Source: Alviniconcha marisindica (taxonomy: Eukaryota; Mollusca; Gastropoda; Provannidae). From it: a stretch of DNA of 64,000 bases. Within the stretch, counting starts at the first letter, position 1. Each line of letters opens with the position of its first letter. The notes under the pieces are model-generated. The model was not told the origin of the DNA and searched no databases. It was given only the letters and a program-made list of their open reading frames with translations. The stretch covers positions 397,501 through 461,500 of the forward strand of contig JABMCL010002470.1 of assembly GCA_018857735.1 (NCBI GenBank), given 5' to 3'. Shown here one piece after another: positions 34,768 to 48,800 of this stretch. Position numbers and translations under genes: made by a program.

Positions 34768-37700
34768 CACATAAAACTACCTAAAACAGGACTCTGAACC
34801 AGCCAACCTCTTGCTCCTGAATCCAGTATGTTAACCACTGAATGACAGTTTCCCCACACTGTGCAATGCATGCAGCTTGATTTCTGTCTGAGAATGCAGG
34901 GAAGGTTTTTGTCACTGTACCTTTGGTTCTCTGCCCATCATGTACTCATACAGGATGTTCTTCAGATACTGAAACACAAGACATCCCATAGTCTGAGCTT
35001 TTTCTACATACTGACATCCTATAGTCTGAGCTTTCTCAACACACTGACATCATATAGTCTGAGCTTTCTCAACACACTGACATCATATAGTCTGAGCTTT
35101 CTCAACACACTGACATCCTATAGTCTGAGCTTTCTCTACACACTGACATCCTATAGTCTGAGCTTTCTCTACACACTGACATCCTATAGTCTGAGCTTTC
35201 TCTACACACTGACATCCTATAGTCTGAGCTTTCTCAACACACTGGACCACTTTCAAACGTATTTAAAACTTCACAATTACTAGTCATGGCATGTTCAACA
35301 GCATGCACACACACACACACACACACATACATACACACACATCATATATATTCTCAAATTCAATCACAGCACATGAATTGTTATATATACATTCATCAAC
35401 TCAAATCACAACACATAATTTGTCAAGAGGGTTACTTCAAATTCAGTGAGAGGGTTACGTCAAATTCAGTGAGAGGGTTACCTCAAATTCAGTGGGTTCT
35501 CTAAAAAGAGCTGAATCTTCGTGAGCCAGAAGGGAGCCGTCAGGGCTCAAGGGCGGAGTTTCATCCTCTTTGCGGTGATGCAGCCGATGCTCCAGCACAT
35601 CCACCTGGCAAAATGTAAGACAACAGCCATTAGTGAACAGCATGTACTCAGAGATGTTCTGGTCTGGTGGTGAGGAGTAAGCAATTCTTGAACTGTACTA
35701 ACTCGTCTACCTTCAGATGTGTGTATAGTTAGTACAGCTGCACACCAGTACAGAAATCTGTAGCAGTACAACACTGGTATTTCATCACTGTACAAGTATT
35801 TTTTAAGAATTCTTTTAAAGAAAATTGTTTGAGCTATGTGATGAGTATAGCATACAAGGCTCTGAGTTATAAGGGAGTGTGTGGAGACAAAAGCGCTGTG
35901 TTCAACGACTCATGCACTGGCGGAGATCTTTCTCCCTTAACCCTCCCACCCAAGCTAAGTTGTAGGTACACTGTAAAAGACTTGCAAGTTGAAGTACTTG
36001 AGGGAAGAAGGAGTGTGGAGATACAAATGTTGTGTTCAACTGAATGAAGGGACAACTCACATACTGGTGGATATTTCTCCAGTAACATCCCCTCCCCCCA
36101 CTCCCCCCCACCCCTGCAAATTTGTGAGTAAAAAGTCTTACAAGTACACAAGGGAAAAGTGTGGAGATGAAATCTTGTGTGCAGCTGAAGAAGAGACAAC
36201 TCAACGGTTGGTGAAAACAATTCTCCCATATCTCCCCCACCCCCACCCAGCCCTGTTCTACCCAGCAATGTTATGAATGTTATGGGCACAATGCAAAAGA
36301 CAGAGTACAAAGAGTGTGAAGATGAAATATTATCTGCAGTAAAGAAAAGTCACCCACCTAGTGGTAGAGGTTTTTCTCCTGCAGCCCCCCCCCCCCCCCC
36401 CCCCCCATACCCTCAACCCCCCTCCCCCACCCATCCACCCCCAAAAAACCACAACCGTAGAGTAAATAATGAAAGAGTGACAAGATGAAATGCTGCACCC
36501 AGCTAAAGACCAGAAAAACTTACTCGTTGGTGGAGGTCTTTCTCCCGTAGCTTGCTCTGGGCCAGCTCTGCATTCACATGCCTCAACTGGGCCTGGTCAG
36601 AAAGGTCATGTACACAGTGAACACACTGCAGTCCTCAGACAACCTGCCACCCCTCTACACAATGAGCACACTGCTGTCCTCAGGCTACCTGTCACCCCTC
36701 CACACAATGAGCACACTGCAGTCCTCAGGCTACCTCAACTGTCACCCTCTACACAATGAGCACACTGCAGTCCTCAGGCTACCTCAACTGTCACCCTCTA
36801 CACAATGAGCACACTGCAGTCCTCAGGCTACCTCAACTGTCACCCTCTACACAATGAGCACACTGCAGTCCTCAGGCTACCTCAACTGTCACCCTCTACA
36901 CAATGAGCACACTGCAGTCCTCAGGCTACCTCAACTGTCACCCTCCACACAATGAGCACACTGCAGTCCTCAGGCTACCTCAACTGTCACCCTCTACACA
37001 ATGAGCACACTGCAGTCCTCAGACTACCTGTCACCCCTCACACAATGAGCACACTGCAGTCCTCAGGCTACCTCAACTGTCACCCTCTACACAATGAGCA
37101 CACTGCAGTCCTCAGGCTACCTGTCACCCCCCCACACAATGAGCACACTGCAGTCCTCAGGCTACCTCAACTGTCACCCTCTACACAATGAGCACACTGC
37201 AGTCCTCAGGCTACCTGTCACCCCTCTACACAATGAGCACACTGCAGTCCTCAGGCTACCTCAACTGTCACCCTCTACACAATGAGCACACTGCAGTCCT
37301 CAGGCTACCTGTCACCCCTCTACACAATGAGCACACTGCAGTCCTCAGGCTACCTCAACTGTCACCCTCCACACAATGAGCACACTGCAGTCCTCAGGCT
37401 ACCTCAACTGTCACCCCTCTACACAATGAGCACACTGCAGTCCTCAGGCTACCTCAACTGTCACCCTCTACACAATGAGCACACTGCAGTCCTCAGGCTA
37501 CCTGTCACCCCTCTACACAATGAGCACACTGCAGTCCTCAGGCTACCTCAACTGTCACCCTCTACACAATGAGCACACTGCAGTCCTCAGGCTACCTGTC
37601 ACCCTCTACACAATGAGCACACTGCAGTCCTCAGGCTACCTCAACTGTCACCCTCTACACAATGAGCACACTGCAGTCCTCAGGCTACCCAACTGTCACC

Positions 37701-38226
37701 CTCTACACAATGAGCACACTGCAGTCCTCAGGCTACCTCAACTGTCACCCTCTACACAATGAGCACACTGCAGTCCTCAGGCTACCTCAACTGTCACCCC
37801 TCTACACAATGAGCACACTGCAGTCCTCAGGCTACCTCAACTGTCACCCTCTACACAATGAGCACACTGCAGTCCTCAGGCTACCTGTCACCCCTCTACA
37901 CAATGAGCACACTGCAGTCCTCAGGCTACCTCAACTGTCACCCTCTACACAATGAGCACACTGCAGTCCTCAGGACCTCAACTGTCACCCTCTACACAAT
38001 GAGCACACTGCAGTCCTCAGGCTACCTGTCACCCCTCTACACAATGAGCACACTGCAGTCCTCAGACTACCTGTCACCCCTCTACACAATGAGCACACTG
38101 CAGTCCTCAGACTACCTGTCACCCCTCCACACAATGAGCACACTGCAGTCCTCAGGCTACCTGTCACCCCTCTACGCAATAAACACAGTGCAGTCCTCAG
38201 ACTGTCACCCTCTCTAATGCTGTGTC

Positions 38227-38281
<55 letters not shown>

Positions 38282-40553
38282 CTCAACAATGTGTTAGTGA
38301 ATGTCATGCACACTGGATCTGACAACCAGTGTGCATTTTAGTACAGGGGGAAAGTGACATGGAACTTTAACCTCATGATTCTAATGCTGTTCCTCTCTGA
38401 GTCAGGCAGCAGTAAAAAATAGGTGGGTGCCCCAGGCACAGTGGCACTACACAGAGCTACCATTCCGATAGTTTCCCTGTGCGTCACCCATGTTGTGGCT
38501 GCCTAATTCTAACAGTCCAGAAGCATAACAAAGCAACTATGTTCTCGCACAGGTCTACGCCAACCAAAGCTGATCAATGCTGTAGCCACAGAGACCAAGA
38601 AAAAAATACGCTCTACCTTTAAAACATTGCTCAAAATGTGCTAAGCTGTCAGTTACTTCACATGATCCAAAACAAGCGTTTAAGTGTCCAGATTTAATTT
38701 TACATATTATTATTATTATATTAAGTCCTGGAGTGTCAAGTAATTAATAAATGATGGGGTTAATTCATTTTCAACATATGCAGTGCTAAATACAGTTAAA
38801 AAACGAAAGAAAAAAAGATGAATGCTGGCTTGGCAGCATTCTCCATCAGTCACCTGAAGGTCCATGTTGTTCAGCTCCAGGTTTTGCAACTCCGACACCA
38901 AGTTGGGGTCATCAGGATCAAAGGTTCGTGGCGTGGGTGCAGGGGATGCCACCAGGGGGCGTGCTGTGTCCCGGTTCAGCTCTAACTGGCTCTGCAGCTC
39001 TGTCACTTCCAGTCTGCACAACAATGAAAGAATGCATGCATGCGGGGGAAAAAACAAAAAACCCTCTGAAGATAGAAAATTGCAGGCACAAGACTGTCAT
39101 GTTCTTTGCATACGGATGTAAGGATGAATTAGAGGGAAAAGGAAGGAGAAGTGGGGAGTGGAGACAAACTTCAAAAACAGGCAGACTGCAAAGATTTCCT
39201 TTCCACTGCCGTAATTCTCTCATCACCGTTATCATCAGTTCTCCATTATCATCTCCACTATCCCAATTATTCCCCCACCCCCATGCAAAATTCTTCCTTC
39301 TTCCCAGTTATAGATCCATCATCATCATCATCACCACCATCCCAATTCCACCACCACCCCTAAAAAAACCTGCAAAACAGTTCCTTCTTCCCCCTTATGG
39401 ATCCATCATCATCACCATCCCAATTACCCAACAACAAAAACGAAAAACAACAACTGCAAAACTGTTCCTTCCTCTTTTGAACTGATCATCATCATCATCA
39501 CCATCATCCCAAACAAACTACATAGATTTTCCTTCCTCAACCTAATTTTCTCTCATCATCATTATTATGGATCGATCAACATCCAAATTATCATAACAGA
39601 CTGAAACAGCATCTTTTTCTTTTTTCTTCTTCTTTTTGTTGTTGTTCCATGTTGAGGTAATAAAAACATTTTTAAACGGTGTTTGTTTTCCGAATGTCAC
39701 CTCCAAAGACACCTATATTGGGGTAATAAAAAAACAAATTAAACATCATATACACAATCCTCTCACCCTATGCAATGCGTTTGTCAAAGTATAACTGCAT
39801 ATACTGGGTGGCCCCCAGAGTGTTCAGCTGGGGGGCGGGGATAGCTCAGTGGTTAGAGCACCGGACTCGTGACTGAAAGGTCGCGGGTTCGAATCCCTAA
39901 AGGAGCGGTGGGAGAATTTTCTTCTCCAGGGTCGACTTTCTGTGCTGACTCTCATTTCGGTATCCGTTCCACCCCCATGTTACCGCAGTAGCATGTAAAA
40001 GATCCCGGTCATTCTGCCAAAAGTGCAGGTGGCAGGTTACAGCTAAACACACATACACCTTACGTATGTGGCTTTGCAAGAAGTGACATGGTGCATGGTT
40101 GTATGGTGTACACAGAACTTGCGCCAAGACGGCTGCAGTTTCATGTGGCACCAGCCATGCCGGCCAGTGCTGTACGTACACCACTTTGATGGACATTCAA
40201 AAAACGCGCTATAAAAAGCTAGTCACTCATGTAGAACCACATGCGAGCGCAGTGAGTCTGCTCAAGAGAGCGGAGAATAGTGCTATATAAGCGACCATCA
40301 ATCAATCAATGCTACAGCAACAACAACAAAATTTCACCCACTGATGCCTCTCTCTCAGGTCCTCCAGCTGCTTGCTGAGGGAGACGATCTGGTGCTTGAG
40401 CACCTCGGCGCCGCCCGCCCCACCCTGCATGGCCATGACAATGGCCTGGTTCTGCTGAACCATCTCCTGCAACACCCACACACTTAAGGGGTCAGGCGCC
40501 GGACATGAGCTGGGGTTCAAAGAAGAGTCAAACGCCTGCCATCAGATGAAGCA

Positions 40554-40589
<36 letters not shown>

Positions 40590-41161
40590 ACAAAGAGGAG
40601 AACAGAAAACAAAGATGGAGGGGGGACTGAAGAAAGGAAGCTGTTAGTCAAAAAGAATAGAAAACAAAGATGGAGTGGGGGACAAAAGAAACTGAAAAAA
40701 GGGAAGTTGTGAGTCAAAAAGAACAGAAAACAAAGATGGAGTGAAACAAACAGAAACTGAAGAAAGGAAGATGTGAGTCAAGTAGGTAAAGGGAAGGGAA
40801 AAGAGGGGGGTGGATGAGGGAAGGGGGAGCAAGGGAGGGAGTAAGAGGGACAAAGAAGGACGGGAGGAAGGGCAGAGCGATCTGGAAAAGTGTGATGCGA
40901 GAGAGATGGGGTGGGGGGAGGGGTGGCGAGAGAAACATGTGGGTAAGTCAGCAGGAGGAGAGGAACAAAAAAGAGGGAAAAGGGATAAGTAAAGGGGGAG
41001 TGGGTGAGGAGGAGGAAGGATGAGAGGAGGGCTAGAGAGGATGTGGGAAAGAGAGGCAGGAGAGAGATAGGGCTTGGGGTGAGGTGGGAAAGAGACTCTC
41101 AGATTGACAGAGACAGAGAGAGGAGAGAGAAACATTGTGAGGTCCATGAGTGAGAGAGAGA

Positions 41162-41233
<72 letters not shown>

Positions 41234-44200
41234 ATGTGCACACATGCATGTGCATTTGATTGTCCTTAAAATACACCATATAACAATATGTGTAAAAGAC
41301 ATTGTAAGTGCTTAAGGCTATTACAGTTAGGCACATTAGATGCCCACCATTATTATTATGAGGCAAGCAGCATATGTATACTATACATGGACAAGTAATC
41401 TCTTGTGTGACTACACAAACTTCAAAAAGTGCATAAAGCTCATATACGTATTATTACCTTAACTCAGTGCCTCTATCTATTATATATCAAGTCTACAGTA
41501 GGAATGTGCCCAAAATAAATGTAACCAACATAAATCAAGACAAATCACAAACGTGAAGCACTACCTCTTGCACTCCAGCAGCAGGGTCAAACGATTCAGT
41601 GACAGGCACATCAAACTACAATCACAAGAAAAGAAAATGGATGACAACAAAATGGCAGTGGAAGACGATGCAAGGTCATCACAACAAAACTTCAGGTACA
41701 AAAACAGTGCATGGTCATCACAAAATAACACAATGGCAAGGGAAACATTACACACAGCATTCCGTTTATACTGATGACACAAATTCAAACTTTTCCAATG
41801 TAACTCCTACTACAACTATATATTTTATAAATGTACATTACAGATCCTCTAATTCTACTCCACAAGAGAGTTTGGTGGAGTATGGAAACACAAATAACCC
41901 AGCACACACTGAGTAAGACTATGTGAAGCTCAGTGAGTCTGCTCAAGAGCAGAAAATAGTGCTGTATTAAAGCAGTCAATAATAATAATAACAACAATTA
42001 ATAGAACCACCATACAATGCCTGAAAATGTGAATATTTGCACATTTTCTGTTTTCAAGCTAACTTGCATCTTCACTTGGGATCCTGTTTCATATTCTGCA
42101 GCTGACAGAAATCCACAAGTGTACCCGTGAACATTTCTGTGCAAGATTTTCTTGTCCTTGCTTCATCAAAACCAAACTGAAAAGAATTACCTCTCCTTTG
42201 AGATTTTCTTCATTGTGCTATACTTATAATGTTGAAGAGTCTGCTACATATATGTACAGCAATGAAAAGTGCTTTTTATAAGAAATAACCTGTGACTGTT
42301 GTGCTTATGAAGAACAGAAAAAATGGTCTCAATGGGGGGGGGGGGGGTTAAGAAGACAAGAGGAAAATAAGATTTAAAATATTGCACTGTTGTGGCCATG
42401 CTAAAATCAATGTGGGCTTCAAACACAGAACCTTCCTTGCATGTGTAACATAATGAGATTGAGAGACAAACAGGCACACCAACTAAGAAATATATCCGTG
42501 CCACGATCGCATACCAAGAACAATTGGAAACAGAACACAAAATAGAACTCAGACACGTTCACAGACCATTTCAATGCTAGACACAAATGTGGTTATGACA
42601 CAAATCCAAACTGCTTTCAAATCACAGTCAGTGCAACGCAACACAGGGCAACACAGACTGTATTTCATCCTTTTCTGCAAGGGGAGGGGGGGGAAGGAAG
42701 AGGTGACAGGCAAACACACTCAAACTCTATTAGCACCATGTTCTGATTCAAAATCATTTGTCATTTTCAAATTACAATAGTGTACGTAATACCTGTATGT
42801 GTTTGCTTCTAAAAGCTGCAAACTGTTTTCTCATCATTATTCACATCACAGTACCTGTGCATGCTGAACACCGATTTGTATTATTATCAAAACTTCCCCA
42901 CCCCAGAATCTAACAGCACTTATATAACCCACTCCAAAGATCTATAAACCTGACTTTGCTTCCTACTTTGATTTTCTCCTTTACAAGCATTTTGTATACA
43001 TTTTTCCTTCTCAGCCGCATGCCTGCACGGTCTTCACCTTGCGTTCCCTGTTCCACTCCTTTGTCAGAGCAGCCACTTCCTCCTGGTGAGCCATGCTGCG
43101 AGCTTCCAGAGTTCGCTGTTTGCTGACCTTGAACTTCTCATCTTTCTCCCACAGCTCCACCTGGTGGCGCTGCTTTGCTGTGGCTAACTCTTCCCGCAAG
43201 CTCATGATCTGCTCCGTCAGATTTTTGGCCTGGTCCTGGACCAGCAAGATAGATGGTAGCAAACGTGTGTCATTGTTCCCATCAGCATATGAAGTCGAAT
43301 GTCCCCGGGTGAGGATATCACCATTTACTTTCGATTTAAACATTTCACGACACCACACAACAGACTATTTTCCTGAGAAAAAACGGACAGGACAATCACT
43401 GATTTAAAGCACTGACACTTCATTTGCTCTTCTTGGACAATCCCTGATTTAAAGCACTGACACTTCATTTGCTCTTCTTGGACAATCCCTGATTTAAAAC
43501 ACTGACACTTCAATTACTCTTCTTGAACTTCTCTGCAGTTACACCTCTCTGACCACAGTGGCACAGCCATGTAAAGTGTACTGCACTCATTTCCTACACC
43601 AGCATTACTCTCATCAATAACAACCTATGTGATCATTATCCCTTGAAGTACAGCTGCCACCATGGTAGGACCAAAACAAAGTCAAGCCAGCTGTGCTGTC
43701 CCCTGTTCAGGGCAAACAAACTCACTGCATGATTGTTTTTGCACAGAAGCTGTAAGTGTAACCAAGATCCAAAATCTTAATAGTATAATCACAACAATAA
43801 GATTCCTGTCTTTTTCATTCTTTGCTGTTGATAGGGTGCGGGATGTTAGGATTCAACCAATCATTTAATGATTATGTTAAATCAATGATAATCTGTATTT
43901 TGATAGACATGTATTACAGTCTACATTTGTTTATACTGCTCAGCATTTTTGGCCACAGGGTAGGCACTTTACAACTTTCCTGCAGGTTTTTGGTCTCAGA
44001 ATTTTTCGTTTAAAATTCCCAAACTTAAAGACTGCTTCCCAGAACAAGTCATTGCTCAGTAACACACACACTTCGTCCAGGAGTGGTTTCAAGTTAAATA
44101 AATTGTGTATTTTCCTTTATCATCCATCATTTGCCAATCTGGCCTTCCACTTTTGTTTTTCTGAATTCCCCTTCCACAGACTATCTGTTTACCATTGTCA

Positions 44201-45696
44201 TAAAATTTCAAATGTTCCAAGACTTTGGCTAAGCATGCCATTCCCCCAAAACTTTCCAGGCATAAAAAAGGTACCTCAGCTTTCCCAAACTTTTGAAACA
44301 ATTTTAAGGACTGTATCCACCCTGTCCTGCATTATTATAAGTATCATTATTGTGCTGACCTCCATTTTCTGCTGGTACTCCAGCTTCAGCTGTTCCCTGT
44401 GCTGTTCCTGCTCTTTCAGTTCCTTCTTCAGGTCCTTGATCTCCTCAGCGTACTCCTTCAGCATCTCCGTCTCTCCTCGCTGACTCTTCTCTGAAACAGC
44501 CACAGGAACATTAACCTTCAAAACAGCCACAGGAACATCAACCTATGGAACAGCCACAGAAACAATTACCTCTGGAACAGCCACAGGAACATCAATCTCT
44601 GGAAAAGCCACAGGAACATCTCTAAAATGCCCACAAAAACATCAGTCTCAGGAACAGCCACAGAAACATCAACCACTGGACCAGCCACAGAAATGTCAAC
44701 CTCTGGAACAGCCACTGGAACATCAATCTCAAGAACAGCCACAGGAACATCAATCTCTGGAACAGCCACAGGAACATCAACCACTGGACCAGCCACAGAA
44801 ACGTCAACCTCTGGAACAGCCACTGGAACATCAATCTCAAGAACAGCCACAGGAACATCAATCTCTGGAACAGCCACTGGAACATCAATCTCAAGAACAG
44901 CCACAGGAACATCAATCTCTGGAACAGTCACTGGAACATCAATCTCAAGAACAGCCACAGGAACATCAATCTCTGGAACAGCCACAGGAACATCAATCTC
45001 TGGAACAGCCACAGGAACATCAATCTCAAGAACAGCCACTGGAACATCAATCTCAAGAACAGCCACAGGAACATCAATCTCAAGAACAGCCACAGGAACA
45101 TCAATCTCTGGAACAGCCACCACAGGAACAGAAATATCAACCTCTGGAACAGCCACAGGAACACCAGTCTCTAGAACATCCACAGGAACATCATGACACA
45201 TGACAGGAACATCAATCTCTGGAACAGCCACAGGAACATCAATCTCTGGAACAGCCACAGGAACATCAATCTCAAGAACAGCCACTGGAACATCAATCTC
45301 TGGAACAGCCACAGGAACATCAATCTCAAGAACAGCCACAGGAACATCAATCTCTGGAACAGCCACAGGAACAACCACCACAGGAACAGAAATATCAACC
45401 TCTGGAACAGCCACAGGAACACCAGTCTCTAGAACATCCACAGGAACATCAAGCTCTGGGACAGTCAATGGAACATCAACCTCTGGAACAGCCAGAGGAA
45501 CATCAAAGTCACCAATAGCTATACGAACATCAGACAGATTCTTAAGTATGCACATACACACAACACACAGTGACAGTGACACAAACACATGTACACACCT
45601 CATGCATACACATACACACATAAACCACACCACAGGCACACACCACACAGTCACATGCATGCATGCACACAAACACACACTGAGGCATGCATGCAT

Positions 45697-45757
<61 letters not shown>

Positions 45758-45769
45758 GGCATGCATGCA

Positions 45770-45835
<66 letters not shown>

Positions 45836-48800
45836 GCACACAGGCACACATACAATAACACTCTTACCATAGGCCTCATTGAGCGTCTCCTCAAATTCCC
45901 GCTCTTTCTCCATGAGCTGCCTGTTGAAATCTTTGGCCAGCTGCTTAATCCTGTTGGCGTATTCCCCTTCCTTCTCTCGCAGGGCTTCCTCGTGCTCCTT
46001 TCTCAGCCTCTCCAGCACTGAGTCCCTCTGCTGCTCCACAGAAGTCAGCTCATCATCCTTGTCACATTTCATCGAGATGAACTCCTTCTGCAGAGCATCA
46101 CGCTGAGCACGAGCATCGTCCAGCAGTCTCTGGCTCTCGGCCATCGACACCTGATGGGACAGCTCTAGCTCACGCAGTCTGTCTTGTAGGGAAGAGCGTT
46201 CTGATTCTAGCGCTTCTACCTGGGCAGTGAGTTCACATTTCTGAGTCTCTAGAGAGTCTAGTTGTTGCTTTTGATCAGCTATCACAGTTTGATTTCTCTG
46301 TTGTTCTTGTGAGTGTTCTGAGGCTTGCTCTTCTAACCTGTTGTTGTATCCTAAAATAAGTGCTTCTTTTTCAGCCTTCAGTTCACTTAGCTGAGTTTTT
46401 AGGTTCGCTATTTCTTCCTGGCCAGCTGAGATGGAGGCCTGCAGCTCATTGACTGCAGCCTCCTTTTCGCTCATCAGCTGCTTTTTCACCTGCCCTATGT
46501 ACACTTCCGCTCGCTTTTTGTAGTCCACTTTACTTGCATTCTCACTTTCAAACTTGGCAGTCAGTTCCTCTAGCTGCGTGGCATGCTGGGACTGCATCTC
46601 CTCGATGCGGGCCTCATAGTCCTGCTTCAAGGAATCGCGTTCAGAAAGACACTGCTTCAACCGTTCTTCAACGTCAGCCTGGGAACCAGCCGCCGCCGCC
46701 CTCAAGGCAGTGCGGTCCTCATCAGCAGACTTCAGCTGGAGTTCCAGGTCTTTGTGCGAGTCCTGCAGACTGTGGACAGTAACTGTCAACTCCTTCTTCT
46801 CCACCTCCACCACATCCAGCCTCTGCTTGAGCTCGTCCAGCTCCCCCTGGTGGGCTGCCTCCAGCTGGGACAGGGACGTGCGGGACTGGGAGAGCTGCTC
46901 CTCCAGCTCCATGGCCTTCTTCTGCCACTGCTCCACCTCCGCCTGCTGCTGGGCGATGCGCAGCTCCACCTGGGTCAGGGCCTGCTGGTGGCTTTGGATG
47001 ACCGCGTCCTTCTCGTTCACCAGGCTCTCCTTCTCCGACTCCACCTCACTCAGCCTCTGGGAGGAAGCGTCCACCATGCCTTTCAGCTCCTGTGCTGCCT
47101 TCTTGGACTCCTCCAGGTCCTGCTGCAGTTTGTTCACTTCAGAGTGTTTGCTGGAAAGCTCTGCTTGCAGCTGATCGAGGGCCTTTTCGTGCTCTTGCTG
47201 CATCGTCTTCATTCGCGATTCGACGGCAGCAAGGTCCTCTCTGAGCGCGGCATTCGATCGTTCCAGGTCGGTGATGGTCTCGTGGCTGAGTCCGCTGGAT
47301 TCCTCCAGCTGAAGGAGTCTGGTGTTGGCGCGGGTGAGCTCGCTGGACACCGCCTCCTTCTCCTCCTTCTCCTTCTGCAGGAGCTGCTTGGTGTCCTGCA
47401 CCTCCTGCTGGATCTCCTTCAGCTTGGACAGGTACCTCTGCTTCAGCTCCTTGTTCTTGCTCTGCCAGCTTTCCTGAGCAGCGGCTAGGGCCTCCTGGTG
47501 CTCCTGCGCCTGCTGCTGTAGCTTCTCTTCTGCTGCTTGCACCTGTAAATCACAGGAGTGGATTATGCTGCCCCGCTCCTTTTTGCAAAGCCTGCTATTA
47601 CAGAATGGACACAAAAGGGGTATAAAATTATTATTTTTACCAAAAATGAAAAAAACCTTGTGTGTCACAGTCCTGCATGCATATATATTTAAACTGACTG
47701 AATGATATATATTCTGCCTCTTTCACTGGTATACAAACCAGGTAAAGTGCTTATTTAAGGTGCATGACCTCAATTTCCCACCTGTTTTACGTTTTGCTGC
47801 TGCCACATGAAGCACCCCATAGGGACCATAAAGTTGTATTGTTGTACTGTGTTAGTTAATTAAGAGCTAGGAGTGTATCTGTAAAAATGTACCCAAAAGA
47901 GAAGTTAGTTAATTAACCATTTGGATCTCAGCACCATGTCCACTGCACAGGGTCATCTCAGGACCAGCCCTGAAAGGTAAAAGTTTGTGTTTAAATTTCA
48001 ACCCGCCCAAAAAAGCACACAACACGCATAAATTTACCTGCTTCTGTAGTACTGACTGCAGCTCCGAGGAGGACGCCTCCACCCTTGCCTCCATGTCTTT
48101 CAACTGCTGCTGCAGCAACTGCACCTGCTCCTGACCCGCACTCTCCAGCTGCTCCACCTTCTGGCGATACTCTTCAATCTGGCTCTCGTAGCTCTGGATG
48201 CACTCTTGGAGCTCCTCCTCAGTGGCCGTGACCTTGGCGTTTAGCTCCTTGAGGCGTGCCTGCAGCTCTTGATCGTTGCCTTCCCTCTCAGCCAGCTTGG
48301 CATCCTGGCTCTGCTGCAGCTCGCTCATCTCCTGCTGGTGACTTGCCTTCAGAGAATCGAGGTCTTCCTGCGCAGTCTTCAGCTGCCTCTCCTTCTCATC
48401 CAAGGCCTTCTGCAGCTCTTCTAGTTGCTGCTCCTTCTCAGCCAAGGCCTTCTGTAGCTCTTCTAGTTGCTGCTCCTTCTCAGCCAAGGCCTTCTGTAGC
48501 TCTTCTAGTTGCTGCTCCTTCTCAGCCATGGCCTTCTGCAGCTCTTCTAGTTGCTGCTCCTTCTCAGCCAAGGCCTTCTGTAGCTCTTCAAGCTGCTCCT
48601 GGTGTGTCTGGGAAGATTCAGAGAGTTTCAGAGTGAGGGACTGGATCTGTTCATCTTTGGAAGAAGAGGTCTCATTCAAAGCTTTCAGCATCTCCTCCAT
48701 GGATGAATGTTCCATCTGAAGCTGGGAGCACTGCTGTCGCATTTCCTGAAGGTCCATCTCTCTCGCCTGCAGGGTGGAGTCTTTTTCTTGCAGGGCAGCA

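Noticed and set aside
39841..39915. A functional tRNA gene
   Set aside because: A and B boxes are good, but the sequence does not fold into a clear cloverleaf with acceptor stem and continues into a SINE body with an (ATCA)n tail.
45542..45867. Extension of golgin exon 14 into VCVCVC sequence
   Set aside because: A GTAAGA donor follows the conserved exon end; the rest is a (CA)n microsatellite.
44566..45894. 442-codon frame of PEIDVPVAV repeats as part of the golgin protein
   Set aside because: It joins (CA)n sequence to the 27-bp array, ends out of frame with exon 15, and exon 14 to exon 15 splice in perfect phase without it.
46583..47488. 301-codon + strand frame, and similar + strand frames at 48256-49048 and 50954-52021
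   Set aside because: Antisense shadows of the CAG/CTG/GAG-rich golgin exons; products are Leu-rich low complexity with no domain.
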